48,663 nt of DNA from Acidobacteriota bacterium (GTDB lineage Bacteria; Acidobacteriota; Terriglobia; Terriglobales; Acidobacteriaceae), in the NCBI GenBank assembly GCA_028876335.1, contig JAGWSG010000069.1, positions 1 to 48,663 on the forward strand, given 5' to 3'. A program made the translations under genes and the position numbers. Shown piece by piece: positions 8,378 through 17,543 of the stretch. The notes under the pieces were generated by a model that saw only the letters and a program-made list of their open reading frames with translations, searched no databases and had not been told where the DNA came from. Within the stretch, counting starts at the first letter, position 1, and each line of letters begins with the position of its first letter.

Positions 8378-9775
8378 TCAAGCAATCGGCAAAATAACAG
8401 AGACCTGCGTACCCAGGCCTTTGGTGCTTTGAATCTCGATCGTGCCGTGTGCGCTCTCCACAATGCTTTTGCAAATGGCGAGGCCTAACCCAACGCCGCC
8501 TGTCTCACGCGAACGAGCAGGATCTTCTCGATAAAAGCGTTCAAAAACGTGCGGAAGGTTTTCAGGCGCTATCCCATCTCCCGCGTCCTTCACTTCAATC
8601 ATCGCCCGTTCCATATCATCCTCCAGCAATTCGACCTTCACAATCACCTGGGCTCCCACGGGGCTGTGCTGAACGGCATTCATTAATAAATTCGAAATCA
8701 ACGTCTGGGCAAACTCGCTGGAAATCCCCACCCGCACAGCCGTGTGCAACTCCTCCTTCACGGTAATTTGACGAAGGCGCGCATAACTTTCGATGGCATT
8801 TACCGCTTCATGTGCCTGAAGATCAAGCAGACAAGATCCCCGGCTTTCAGCGCGATTCTCTTCCAAGCGCGCCAATGTAAGCATGCGCGTCACCAGTTCT
8901 TCCACGCGCCGGTTGTCCTCAAGAACACGGTCCAGACCGGCTCTGTATTGCTCCTCAGAACGTGCACGTAAGGAAAGGACCTGAACGCTAGATCTTACGA
9001 CGGCAACCGCAGTTTTCAATTCGTGGGCAGCGTCGCTGATAAAGCGCCGCTCCATGGCAAACGATCTGGCCAACCGCGTCATGGATTGCGCAATGGCTTC
9101 CGATACGGGACGCAGTTCCCGAATCCGCATCGTACTTGGAGGCGCAGAAAATTCCAGGGAACGCGCATCAATGGTGCTCGCACTTGTGGCTAGTTCATTG
9201 AGCGGACGCAACAACCTTCGCAGTAAAAGTACGATCAGCACACCTGTCAGGCACACGAGACCCGTGCTCAAGAGCACATAAAAGCGGGTTGCTTCAAATA
9301 TCTCTTGCCAAACATGCGCGGTAGGCATGGCATAGATCACAGTGAATGGACGGCGCAGCCCGACTCCGCCCGTTTCATAGCGGTCAATAATACGCATCGC
9401 CTGGCGTTGATAAACACGATAAGCATGGCCCTGAATTCGCAGGTTGAAAAGTCCGTCCTTGTCTTGCAGAGATATTCCTTCGGCAACTCCATTTGACGCA
9501 CCGATAAGGCGGTGATCCGGATTATAGGCGACGTATAAGTCGCCCTCGTGAGGTTTAAATTCAGCCGGATTCACCGTAACGTGATCGCCAGGATCTTCTG
9601 CGTCTTGCACTGCCCCAACAAGCGAATCTGAACGTCCTTCCAACTCACGGTCAAGCGCGAGAAATCTCTCATGTCGTTCATGTAGGATGGCCGTTGCAGA
9701 CAGCACGACTCCACAGATCAGTTCAATGCCAAGGACAATCGCTGTCGCAGTGCCGACTATGGAGCGCGACCTCAT
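8378..9775 (-). CDS. OmpR-class sensor histidine kinase
   Basis: Membrane sensor kinase of 465 residues, last gene of the efflux operon. It has a first membrane helix at about 8-30, a periplasmic domain of about 130 residues, a second helix at about 165-186, a HAMP-like linker, the dimerisation/phosphotransfer helix with FISDAAHELKTAV (H251) and an HATPase domain with LLMNAVQHSP, DAGDGI and GGVGLGLAICKSI. The H-box has Ala where most kinases have Pro (HELKTA instead of HELRTP), but the catalytic His and the Thr at +4 are kept. It overlaps the regulator gene by 4 nt. It probably senses a substrate or stress relevant to the adjacent pump. Confidence 0.92.
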   Translation of the reverse strand: MRSRSIVGTATAIVLGIELICGVVLSATAILHERHERFLALDRELEGRSDSLVGAVQDAEDPGDHVTVNPAEFKPHEGDLYVAYNPDHRLIGASNGVAEGISLQDKDGLFNLRIQGHAYRVYQRQAMRIIDRYETGGVGLRRPFTVIYAMPTAHVWQEIFEATRFYVLLSTGLVCLTGVLIVLLLRRLLRPLNELATSASTIDARSLEFSAPPSTMRIRELRPVSEAIAQSMTRLARSFAMERRFISDAAHELKTAVAVVRSSVQVLSLRARSEEQYRAGLDRVLEDNRRVEELVTRMLTLARLEENRAESRGSCLLDLQAHEAVNAIESYARLRQITVKEELHTAVRVGISSEFAQTLISNLLMNAVQHSPVGAQVIVKVELLEDDMERAMIEVKDAGDGIAPENLPHVFERFYREDPARSRETGGVGLGLAICKSIVESAHGTIEIQSTKGLGTQVSVILPIA

Positions 9776-10461
9776 GATGCGGCCTGTCCGCCAGCAATCA
9801 GGCGATATCCACGGCCGCGCAGATTCTCGATTGAAGTCTCCCCTGCGGCTGCGCGCAACTTACGACGCAAATTAGAGACGTGCGCCTCGATCACATTCGA
9901 ATGATGTTCCCAGGTAAAGTCATAAAGATGTTCGAGCAAATTCTGCTTTCCGACAATCATTCGTGGATGGTGCATTAGATATTCAAGAATGCGGTACTCG
10001 GTTGGAGACAGTTCTACAAAGCAATCATGGACCAGAACCGTTTGCTCAATCATGTTGAGAGTTACATCGCCGACTTTCAGATGGGTTTCTCTCAACCCCT
10101 TGCCTCGGCGCACAAGAGCACGCGCACGCGCAATCAGTTCGCCAAGATCAAATGGCTTGGTCATGTAGTCATCTGCGCCCAAATTCAACAGTGCGATCAC
10201 GTATTTTGTCTCCGCAATCGCGGTCAGAATCAGCACCGGTGTTTCACTATGCCATGCGCGAATTGTCTTCAACACCTGCCGCCCATCCACCTTGGGGATC
10301 ATGAGGTCGAGGATGATGAGATCAAAGGTGATGGTGCGCGCAATTGCCAACGCATCTTCTCCGTTAGGGCAGACATCGACTGCGTAGCCGGGCCCCTCCC
10401 GTAGCGCAGCAGCGATATTCTCCGCGAGCCGCGGCTCGTCTTCTACTACCAGTACACGCAC
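9772..10461 (-). CDS. OmpR/PhoB-family response regulator
   Basis: Two-domain transcription regulator of 229 residues. The receiver has E7/D8/E9, phospho-acceptor D52 in ILDLMIPKVDG, T80 and K102 in MTKPF. The C-terminal winged helix carries LSPTEYRILEYLM and the recognition region VIEAHVSNLRRKL, ending in the GRGYRL wing. It lies 66 nt downstream of the RND pump gene and overlaps the partner kinase by 4 nt. The order pump then regulator then kinase on one strand suggests co-transcription and feedback control of the efflux operon. Confidence 0.93.
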   Translation of the reverse strand: MRVLVVEDEPRLAENIAAALREGPGYAVDVCPNGEDALAIARTITFDLIILDLMIPKVDGRQVLKTIRAWHSETPVLILTAIAETKYVIALLNLGADDYMTKPFDLGELIARARALVRRGKGLRETHLKVGDVTLNMIEQTVLVHDCFVELSPTEYRILEYLMHHPRMIVGKQNLLEHLYDFTWEHHSNVIEAHVSNLRRKLRAAAGETSIENLRGRGYRLIAGGQAAS

Positions 10462-10527
10462 TCACTCATCCTTGCGCCGTAGACGCTTAACGGCTTCAAC
10501 ACCAATGATTGCATGCGGCGTCCTCTC

Positions 10528-13500
10528 TTACAGCGCTTCGCCGGGCGCCGCCAGTTCTCCCGCCTCGTGACGGCCTTTCGTCAAGTAGAAATAGACAACC
10601 GGAGTAACAATCAGGCTCAAGGCCATTGAGATCAACAATCCTCCGATAACGGCAATAGCAAGCGGCTGCAACATCTGTGAACCGGCACCCAGGGCAAATG
10701 CTAGCGGCAGCATGCCACACACCGCGGCAATTGCAGTCATCACAATGGGGCGCAGCCGCCGTTGCGCTGCAAGAATCATTGCGTCCTGTGGGGCGTATCC
10801 GTCGGCTCGATACCGCTCGTCCGCGTCGAGAAGCAAAATTCCATTTTTCGCAACTATTCCTATCACCATGATGAGCCCCATGAAGGATGCCACATTAAAA
10901 GTTATTTGCGTAATTAACAGCGCAAAAATTACACCGGCAATTGAAAGAACCGATGAGGTGAGGATTGCAATCGGGGCGGGGAAATTTCTGAACTCCGTGA
11001 GCAGCACTCCAAATACAAGTGCCAGCGCCAGTAAGAGAACTCGCAGCAAATCATGGAAGGACTTCTGCTGCTCCTGGTAGGTCCCGCCATATTCGACGCG
11101 CACCGAAGGTGGCAGATGCAAATTTGCAACAGCCTGCTTTACACCTGCCATTGCTGTTCCAAGGTCTGATCCTTCCAAGCGGCCAGTTACTGAAATCATC
11201 TGCTGCAGATTCTCTCTTCTTATTTCGTTTTGCGGAGGCAGTTGTTCGACGGTTGCCAGTGAGCCCAATGTGGCTGTATGTCCGGACGAACTATTAAAAA
11301 CGGTGTTCTCAATGGCCGAGAGCGAAGCTCTATGCTCTTTGCTCATGCGAATGCGGATTGTGTAGGGACGGTCGTTGGCGATAAGCGGGTTCGTTGCCGC
11401 CAGCCCGTCAAGGATGGTCGTGGCGTCCTGCGAGACCTCAACTGGAGTAAAGCCCGATCGGACGGCAACCTGCGGATCGATTCGAAAATCGGTCGCAGGC
11501 CCACTAATGGTATTTTCTATACCATTTTGAACATCAACGACGCCCGGGACCTTCTCAATGGCTCTGCCGACCTGGGGACCGAGTTTTGTAAGCACTGCCT
11601 CATCCGGCGAAAAGATTTTAATCTGCACCGGTTCTGGCGAATTCGACAAATCGCCAATCATGTCTTGCAGTACTTGCGTGAACTCGACGTCGAGTTCCGG
11701 CTCCGACTGCTTAATCTTCGCACGCACATCTGCCATCACTTCCTCAACTGAGCGATCGCGCTTGGACTTAAGCATGACTGTAAAGTCACCGGTGTTTGCC
11801 TCAGTCACTGCGGCCAATCCCATCTGCAATCCCGTGCGCCGCGAGGTGCTCTCGACCTCAGGCATCGACAGGAGAATCTTGTCTACATGGGTTAGCACGC
11901 GATTGGTTTCTGTCAGCGAACTCCCCGCTGGCATTACGTAGTCGAGGACAAATCCACCTTCATCCATCTCCGGCAGTAGGTCGGAGCCGAGAGATCGATA
12001 TCCCAGCCATGTTCCGGCAACAAGAATCAGACATGCAGCGGCGAGCCAAAGCGGCTTCGCAAGGGCCCATCCCAGAACACGACGATGCGCATTGAGAACC
12101 CCTTCCAATAGCTTTCCTACGTTATGCTCGGATTTGTCGTGCGATCGAAGAAGCACAAAACTCAGTCCGGGCGTCCAGGTCAGTGCAAGCAGAAGCGATG
12201 TGAGAAGTGCGGATGTCATGGTGACAGCAAGGGCTTTGAAGAACAACCCAGTCACTCCGCTCACCGCCACAAGCGGCAAAAACACAACCACGGGTGTGAT
12301 CGTTGAGCCAATCAGGGGGACAGTGATCTCCTTCAACGCCTTTTGCACAGCAACCACTCGCGTCTCGCCGTTATCGCGATGCATGACGATGTTTTCTACA
12401 ACCACAATTGCATCGTCTATGACCAATCCGATTGCAGCGGCAAGTCCACCAAGCGTCATCAGGTTAAAGCTTTGGCCAAGGACCCAGAGCATCAGTATGG
12501 TTGTGGCAACCGTTACGGGAATCACCAGGCCCGCAATCATTGAGGAAGTCCAGTCGCGCAGGAAAAGAAACAAGATGATGCACGCAAGAACCAGTCCAAT
12601 CAGAATTGCATCGCGCACACTGGAAATGCTGCTTCGCACGAGATGAGACTGGTCATAAAAGGGCTTAAGTTGAACATCGGGAGGCAGGCTTTTTTGAAGA
12701 ATTTGTACTTCCGTCGAGACTGCATCGGCAACCGCAACAGTATTGCTCGAAGGCTGCCGTGAAATCGTGAGAAGCACAGCCGGCTTTGAGTTCGCTGTAA
12801 CCGTAGTGTAGACCGGCAATACGGAGTCCTCTACCTTTGCCACGTCAGCAATCCTGATTGGGGCTCCCGCAGTAGTGGTCTTTACAACCAACTGACCAAG
12901 CGCCTCCCTATCGTGAACTTGCGCGCCAACCAACCCCAGATAGAGTTGATGATTCGCCTCGTAAAGACCGGGAGAATCAATCACGTTTGAGGCTTCGACG
13001 GTATTGAGCAAATCCGAGATCGTCACACCTGAGGACCTCATCGAAGCCATATTTGGCACGATATGAAACTCCGGCACCTGCCCACCCTGCACCACCACCA
13101 TGCTCACGCCGTTGACACGATTAAGCGGCGGTTTCAGCAGATAGGTTGCTATCTCCCACAGTTTTGTCTGTGGTACGCGATCCGAAGTGAGGCTGTAACC
13201 AAGAATGGGGAATGTGGCAAAGGTCAGCCGATGGGTCTGGATACGGACGGTCGACGGTAAGGTCTGTTCCACGCGACTAAGTGCAGAGTCAACGAGTTGC
13301 TGCTGTCGCACCATATCCAGCCCCCAGTCGAAGAAAAGACTTACTTCGGCTGATCCACGACTGGTGATCGAACGCACTGCGCGCAGTCCCTGCACTTCAT
13401 TCACAGCATCTTCGATGGGTCGAGTAATGGTAACTTCCATCTGCTGCACAGGCATCACGCCGTTGTCTATGCCAATCACCACCCGAGGAAAATTTGTTTC

Positions 13501-13644
13501 GGGAAAGACTGAGATGGGGACCTGCAGCGCGAGATAGCTGCCAGCTACTGTAAGCACGCAAGCAAAAAAGAAAATAGTCCGTGTAGATTTGGCCAGCCAA
13601 AACGGCTTTGACTCTTCTGGCTTCTTACTCGTGGGTGAAGACAT
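10528..13644 (-). CDS. RND-family inner-membrane efflux transporter
   Basis: Proton-driven pump subunit of 1038 residues, the normal length of AcrB/CzcA-type RND proteins. It has an N-terminal helix (about 22-42) followed by the porter domain start PISVFPETNFPRVVI. The central helix bundle has the proton-relay Asp pair D410/D411 in GLVIDDAIVVVENI. A second porter half and a C-terminal helix bundle with GIVAKNGILLLD and GGLLISMALSLIVTPVVYFYL follow. It lies in an operon with an adaptor and an outer-membrane factor, so it forms a tripartite pump. The DD motif favours drug or hydrophobic substrates over metal CzcA/CusA types, but the substrate is not determined. The start overlaps the adaptor stop by 1 nt. 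Confidence 0.95.
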   Translation of the reverse strand: MSSPTSKKPEESKPFWLAKSTRTIFFFACVLTVAGSYLALQVPISVFPETNFPRVVIGIDNGVMPVQQMEVTITRPIEDAVNEVQGLRAVRSITSRGSAEVSLFFDWGLDMVRQQQLVDSALSRVEQTLPSTVRIQTHRLTFATFPILGYSLTSDRVPQTKLWEIATYLLKPPLNRVNGVSMVVVQGGQVPEFHIVPNMASMRSSGVTISDLLNTVEASNVIDSPGLYEANHQLYLGLVGAQVHDREALGQLVVKTTTAGAPIRIADVAKVEDSVLPVYTTVTANSKPAVLLTISRQPSSNTVAVADAVSTEVQILQKSLPPDVQLKPFYDQSHLVRSSISSVRDAILIGLVLACIILFLFLRDWTSSMIAGLVIPVTVATTILMLWVLGQSFNLMTLGGLAAAIGLVIDDAIVVVENIVMHRDNGETRVVAVQKALKEITVPLIGSTITPVVVFLPLVAVSGVTGLFFKALAVTMTSALLTSLLLALTWTPGLSFVLLRSHDKSEHNVGKLLEGVLNAHRRVLGWALAKPLWLAAACLILVAGTWLGYRSLGSDLLPEMDEGGFVLDYVMPAGSSLTETNRVLTHVDKILLSMPEVESTSRRTGLQMGLAAVTEANTGDFTVMLKSKRDRSVEEVMADVRAKIKQSEPELDVEFTQVLQDMIGDLSNSPEPVQIKIFSPDEAVLTKLGPQVGRAIEKVPGVVDVQNGIENTISGPATDFRIDPQVAVRSGFTPVEVSQDATTILDGLAATNPLIANDRPYTIRIRMSKEHRASLSAIENTVFNSSSGHTATLGSLATVEQLPPQNEIRRENLQQMISVTGRLEGSDLGTAMAGVKQAVANLHLPPSVRVEYGGTYQEQQKSFHDLLRVLLLALALVFGVLLTEFRNFPAPIAILTSSVLSIAGVIFALLITQITFNVASFMGLIMVIGIVAKNGILLLDADERYRADGYAPQDAMILAAQRRLRPIVMTAIAAVCGMLPLAFALGAGSQMLQPLAIAVIGGLLISMALSLIVTPVVYFYLTKGRHEAGELAAPGEAL

Positions 13645-14969
13645 CAGTCATCGCTCCCACTCTTGGAGGCATTAGGCTTGGCACTGTCATCATCAGTTGC
13701 TGCGGGTCCAACAACAACTGGCGTGCCATCATCCAATCCATATGAGCCGCTTGTAATCACTTCGTCTGTTGGTGACAACCCACTGAGCACCTGCACATCG
13801 TCGCCATCGACTATGCCTAATGTGACCTGCTTTCGATGCGCAGCGCCATCGTTTCCAATCACCATCACAGATTTCGTTCCATCCTCCGCGGTCAGTACCG
13901 CCGATTGCGGAATCTTCAAGGCGTTAACCACCCTTCTGCCCGTCACGACCACGTTGACCGGTGTACCGACCTTCAACGCTCCACTTTTGTTGTCAATCTT
14001 CAGCCATACCTCAACCGTGGTGCTGCCGGGATCAAGCGCAGGACTTATGAGTGAAACAATGGCATTCACAGGCTTTTCAATTCCTGCAACACTCACTTTG
14101 GCTGTGTCGCCCAACTTCATATTTTGCACAACGCTTTGGGCCAAGTGCGCCTTGGCGAGCAAGGTCGAGGTCTCCATCACTGTAATCAGCGGTGTCCCAG
14201 CGGCAGCGGTTTCACCGGCATACAGTGGGCGCTCAGTTACCACTCCATCAATCGGACTGCGAATCTCTGAATAGTTCACCATCGCGTCCGCGCTCTTCAG
14301 CTTTCCTTCCGCCGAAGTCAACTGTCCTTTAGCTGCCTTTAGGTCTGCCTGCCGATTGATCTTTTGCATCGATTCAAGATTTGTCTTTGCAGCTTCGTAA
14401 GCGGTCTTCGCCTGCACCAAAGCAGCCTCTGCCGTATCCAGGTCGCGCCCCGGTATCGCCCCCTGTGCAAACAGTTGCTTTCGACTTTTCACAATGCCCT
14501 CGTTCAGATTCAGATTTGCCTCAGCCTGATTAAAGTCAAGCTGCGCACGCTGAACGGCAGCGGGGACGGTTGCCTGCGTTGCGGTAACATACGCGGCCTG
14601 TGCAGCCTCGAACGAGCCCTTGCTGTCCATTGCCGCTCCTGTCAAGTCAGCGTTCTCCAGAACTGCCAGTAGCTGCCCTTCCCGCACTTTGTCACCGCGT
14701 TGCACATAGAACTTCTTCACAGGAGCAGAGATCTTTGGCTCAATTGCCGCCTGTGCAATGGGAGCGAGTAAAGCATCCGCGGTGAGGTGCTCTACCATTG
14801 GGCCAGATTCAGGCTTCTCAGCCTGCACTGTCACCTTCACCTGCGGAGTGCCTTCTTTCTTGCACCCTGAAAGCGCAACACCCACCACGAGAGCAGCAAC
14901 TCCCAAAACAAGGGCCAGATTGAGCTTCCTGAATAGACACTTCGTCATCGTCTTTTGAATCGCCTTCAT
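13644..14969 (-). CDS. RND periplasmic adaptor (membrane fusion lipoprotein)
   Basis: Adaptor linking the RND pump to the outer-membrane factor, about 442 residues. ATG 14969 is chosen because it gives a lipoprotein signal (hydrophobic stretch then VALSGC with C36) and lies 4 nt after the preceding stop. Domains in order are the lipoyl half around VKKFYVQRGDKVREGQLLAVLEN, a long alpha-helical hairpin (about 120-230, Ala/Gln-rich), the second lipoyl half with IRSPIDGVVTERPLYAGE, a beta-barrel and the membrane-proximal domain. It is anchored in the outer leaflet of the inner membrane and shares the operon with the pump. Confidence 0.93.
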   Translation of the reverse strand: MKAIQKTMTKCLFRKLNLALVLGVAALVVGVALSGCKKEGTPQVKVTVQAEKPESGPMVEHLTADALLAPIAQAAIEPKISAPVKKFYVQRGDKVREGQLLAVLENADLTGAAMDSKGSFEAAQAAYVTATQATVPAAVQRAQLDFNQAEANLNLNEGIVKSRKQLFAQGAIPGRDLDTAEAALVQAKTAYEAAKTNLESMQKINRQADLKAAKGQLTSAEGKLKSADAMVNYSEIRSPIDGVVTERPLYAGETAAAGTPLITVMETSTLLAKAHLAQSVVQNMKLGDTAKVSVAGIEKPVNAIVSLISPALDPGSTTVEVWLKIDNKSGALKVGTPVNVVVTGRRVVNALKIPQSAVLTAEDGTKSVMVIGNDGAAHRKQVTLGIVDGDDVQVLSGLSPTDEVITSGSYGLDDGTPVVVGPAATDDDSAKPNASKSGSDD

Positions 14970-14973
14970 GGCT

Positions 14974-16305
14974 TCACATAGTTCCTGTAAGAGTTTGCAA
15001 ATTGGCAAGTGCCATCCTGTAGCGCACACGGCCGTCTTCCCGCGCATTCTCGGTCGCTACAAGAGTGGTTTGGGCATCCACAACTTCAAGGACTGTGGCT
15101 TCACCGCCGTTGTAGCGCAGCCTGGTAAGGCGAAGGCTATCCTCTGCCGCAACTACGCTCGTGTCGAGAGAGTCAAGCTGCTTTCGCGCCGTTACCGCCT
15201 CGCTATATGCTTCGTCTAAATTTGCAATCAGTTGTCTTTGTGTCGAGCTAAGGGTCACACGCGCTACATGGCGCTGAATCTGGCTCTGTTTGACCTTGTG
15301 CTGTGTCGTCAGCCAATCCCAAACTGGCAGATCCACAGTTACGCCCGCCGAATAGCCGGCGTTCCTTACATTGTTTGGTCCATATACGGCCAACTGGGGG
15401 GCATCAATTCCGTACGTATAGTTGAACCCGATTGTCGGTAAATAGGCACCGCGCGCAGCCAGGACCCCCGCACTGCTCTGATCTAAAGCTGCCATGGCGC
15501 TTTTCATCTGAGGATTGTTCTTCGCGGCGGCCAGCTCAACTTCTTTTCGGGTCGCCAGGATCGGCACATTCGAGTCATTTGACAATTGATATGGGGTTCG
15601 CGGATCCGGATAGAGCAATATGCCAAGCTCCAATCGAGCCTTTTCCCTTGCCAGCTGCGCGTCGTCTAGCGCGCGTTGGCTCTGCTGCTCCTGCAGCTGC
15701 GCTTTCACAACATCAGCGTGCGCCGCCTCGCGGGCCTGTTCGCGCTTCTGCGTTACACCCAGGAAATCCAATGCCTCATCATGTGCCTGGTCAGCAATTG
15801 ATACGCGGTTCTCCGCAGAGACTGCGCCAAAATACAGGCTCGTCACGGCTGCAACAAGTCCACGCCGTGCGATTTCCTGTTCTGCCGCTGCCTGTAGCGC
15901 CATCGCATTTGCCTTTCGCACATTCCCAATCTGGCTTAGGCTTAAAGTTTCATTCACCGTACCTTGACTTAGATACTCACGCACATCGTTGTTGGCAATG
16001 AACCGAGGAAAGTAGTTGGCAAGTGTGCCTGGGGTAGTTGAATGACTTGGCTGCGTATAAATCCCCTCAGCATGAAAATCCACGCGCGGCAGTAATGTTG
16101 CGCGAGCATTCAGGCTGTCCAAATGAGCACTTTCCTTCGCTGCTACTGATGCGGCATAGGTCGGCTCATTAGCTTCTGCCAGACGAATCGCCTGATCAAG
16201 CGTCACCAAAGAATTCGGCGCAGCCGCAGCAGCCTGCCCATATGCCTGTCGAAGGCCACACAGGGAAACTAAGAACGAGATTGCCGCAAAAACGAGAAAT
16301 CGCAT
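14974..16305 (-). CDS. TolC-like outer-membrane efflux protein
   Basis: Outer-membrane channel of the tripartite pump, 443 residues. A Sec signal peptide (to about residue 23, AYGQA) is followed by two OEP repeats. The first starts with VTLDQAIRLAEANEPTYAA and the second around ARGAYLPTIGFNYTYG, each with long helical stretches such as RREQ/Ala/Gln-rich segments and the closing LEVVDAQTTLVATENAR. It is the first gene of the five-gene run OMF-adaptor-pump-regulator-kinase. Only 68 nt separate it from the rhmD stop, and no terminator was found there, so partial read-through from the rhamnonate genes is possible. Confidence 0.93.
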   Translation of the reverse strand: MRFLVFAAISFLVSLCGLRQAYGQAAAAAPNSLVTLDQAIRLAEANEPTYAASVAAKESAHLDSLNARATLLPRVDFHAEGIYTQPSHSTTPGTLANYFPRFIANNDVREYLSQGTVNETLSLSQIGNVRKANAMALQAAAEQEIARRGLVAAVTSLYFGAVSAENRVSIADQAHDEALDFLGVTQKREQAREAAHADVVKAQLQEQQSQRALDDAQLAREKARLELGILLYPDPRTPYQLSNDSNVPILATRKEVELAAAKNNPQMKSAMAALDQSSAGVLAARGAYLPTIGFNYTYGIDAPQLAVYGPNNVRNAGYSAGVTVDLPVWDWLTTQHKVKQSQIQRHVARVTLSSTQRQLIANLDEAYSEAVTARKQLDSLDTSVVAAEDSLRLTRLRYNGGEATVLEVVDAQTTLVATENAREDGRVRYRMALANLQTLTGTM

Positions 16306-16373
16306 TTACGAAATTCTATTTTGGGCAGCTTAAGAAAGGCTGAAGAATCGGGGATTTCCTGCGATCCTTACCG

Positions 16374-17543
16374 TCAAATCGTGTGTAAGGTGCAAGCAGG
16401 GTTTAGCCGGACACCAAAACCCGGTGCGTCACCCAGCCTTAAGCGGCCGTTCTCGGGCACAGGTTCATCCAGAAGCAGAGGTGAAAACATCGGAATCACC
16501 CTGTCCGCTTTTGGAGCCATCATCAGGAACTCCGAAAACGGACTATTGTGCCGGGTAAGAGTGAAGTGATAGCTGTACACGCTCGACCCATGCGGCACCA
16601 CCAGAACCTTGCGCGCATCGGCATCATCTGCAATCTTTATCAGCTCGGTCAGCCCGCCGCACCACCCCACATCGGGCTGCAGAATATCCGCGCACTCCAT
16701 TTCCAGCAGCATACGAAAACCTAGACGCGTAGCCTCATGTTCACCTGTAGTCACCATCATTCCCGGCGGCACCGTCTTTTTCAAAGCAGCGTATCCCCAG
16801 TAGTCATCGGGAAGCAACGCCTCCTCGATCCATTTCAGGTTGTACTCCGCACACGCTCCAGTCAGTTTTTGCGCATAAGTCAGGTCAAGGCTCATCCAGC
16901 AGTCATACATTAGCCAGAAATCCTCTCCCACACGGTCGCGCATTTCCCTGAGCAGTTTCAGATTCCTGCTCAACCCCTCTTCGCCTTCAGCGGGCCCGTG
17001 ATGCAGAGGCATCTTCCCGCCAATGAAGCCCAACTGCTTGGCTAGGTCGGGCCGTGCGCCTGTGGCGTAGAAAACAATTTCATTGCGCACCTCTCCGCCA
17101 ATCAATTGATAAACAGGTTCCTGCCGCAACTTGCCCAGCAAATCCCACAGCGCCAGATCGACGCAACTGATGGCATTGATGACCAGCCCCTTGCGTCCAT
17201 AGAACACGGTCGACAGATACATCTGATCCCAGATTTCTTCGATGTCTTCCACATTCGCGCCGACAAGAAATCGTTTGAGGTGCCGCTCGACGATCCACGC
17301 CGCCGGCTCTCCACCCGTACTGACAGCAAACCCTGTTGTCCCGTTTTCAGCCTCAATCTCAACCACCAGGGTACCCAGTACATTCAGACCAAATGATTGC
17401 CGGCTAGCGCGATATGCCGGATACTTTGCCATCGGTGTTGCGATATGGTCATCGATCCAATGGCCACCCGCCTGATCGTGATAATCCGCGCCTCCACCCT
17501 TTACATAAGAGGCACGCACACTGCGAATTTTCGTCTTCGCCAT
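16374..17543 (-). CDS. rhmD: L-rhamnonate dehydratase
   Basis: Enolase-superfamily enzyme that dehydrates L-rhamnonate to 2-keto-3-deoxy-L-rhamnonate. The 389-residue protein aligns with E. coli RhmD (YfaW) over its full length: [51 protein letters not shown] and [11 protein letters not shown]. Mg2+ ligands are D214, E240 and E268, the general base is H318, and substrate-binding H33 and R48 are present. The C-terminus ends [12 protein letters not shown] as in the family. Its ATG directly abuts the MFS stop, so it is in one operon with the transporter. Downstream aldolase and upstream dehydrogenase genes are not in the window. Confidence 0.95.
   Translation of the reverse strand: MAKTKIRSVRASYVKGGGADYHDQAGGHWIDDHIATPMAKYPAYRASRQSFGLNVLGTLVVEIEAENGTTGFAVSTGGEPAAWIVERHLKRFLVGANVEDIEEIWDQMYLSTVFYGRKGLVINAISCVDLALWDLLGKLRQEPVYQLIGGEVRNEIVFYATGARPDLAKQLGFIGGKMPLHHGPAEGEEGLSRNLKLLREMRDRVGEDFWLMYDCWMSLDLTYAQKLTGACAEYNLKWIEEALLPDDYWGYAALKKTVPPGMMVTTGEHEATRLGFRMLLEMECADILQPDVGWCGGLTELIKIADDADARKVLVVPHGSSVYSYHFTLTRHNSPFSEFLMMAPKADRVIPMFSPLLLDEPVPENGRLRLGDAPGFGVRLNPACTLHTI

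Noticed and set aside
10528..13644. Heavy-metal (CzcA/CusA) assignment for the RND pump
   Set aside because: The proton-relay motif reads IDDAIVVVEN, as in drug-type pumps, and no metal-binding Met/His clusters or metal genes are nearby.
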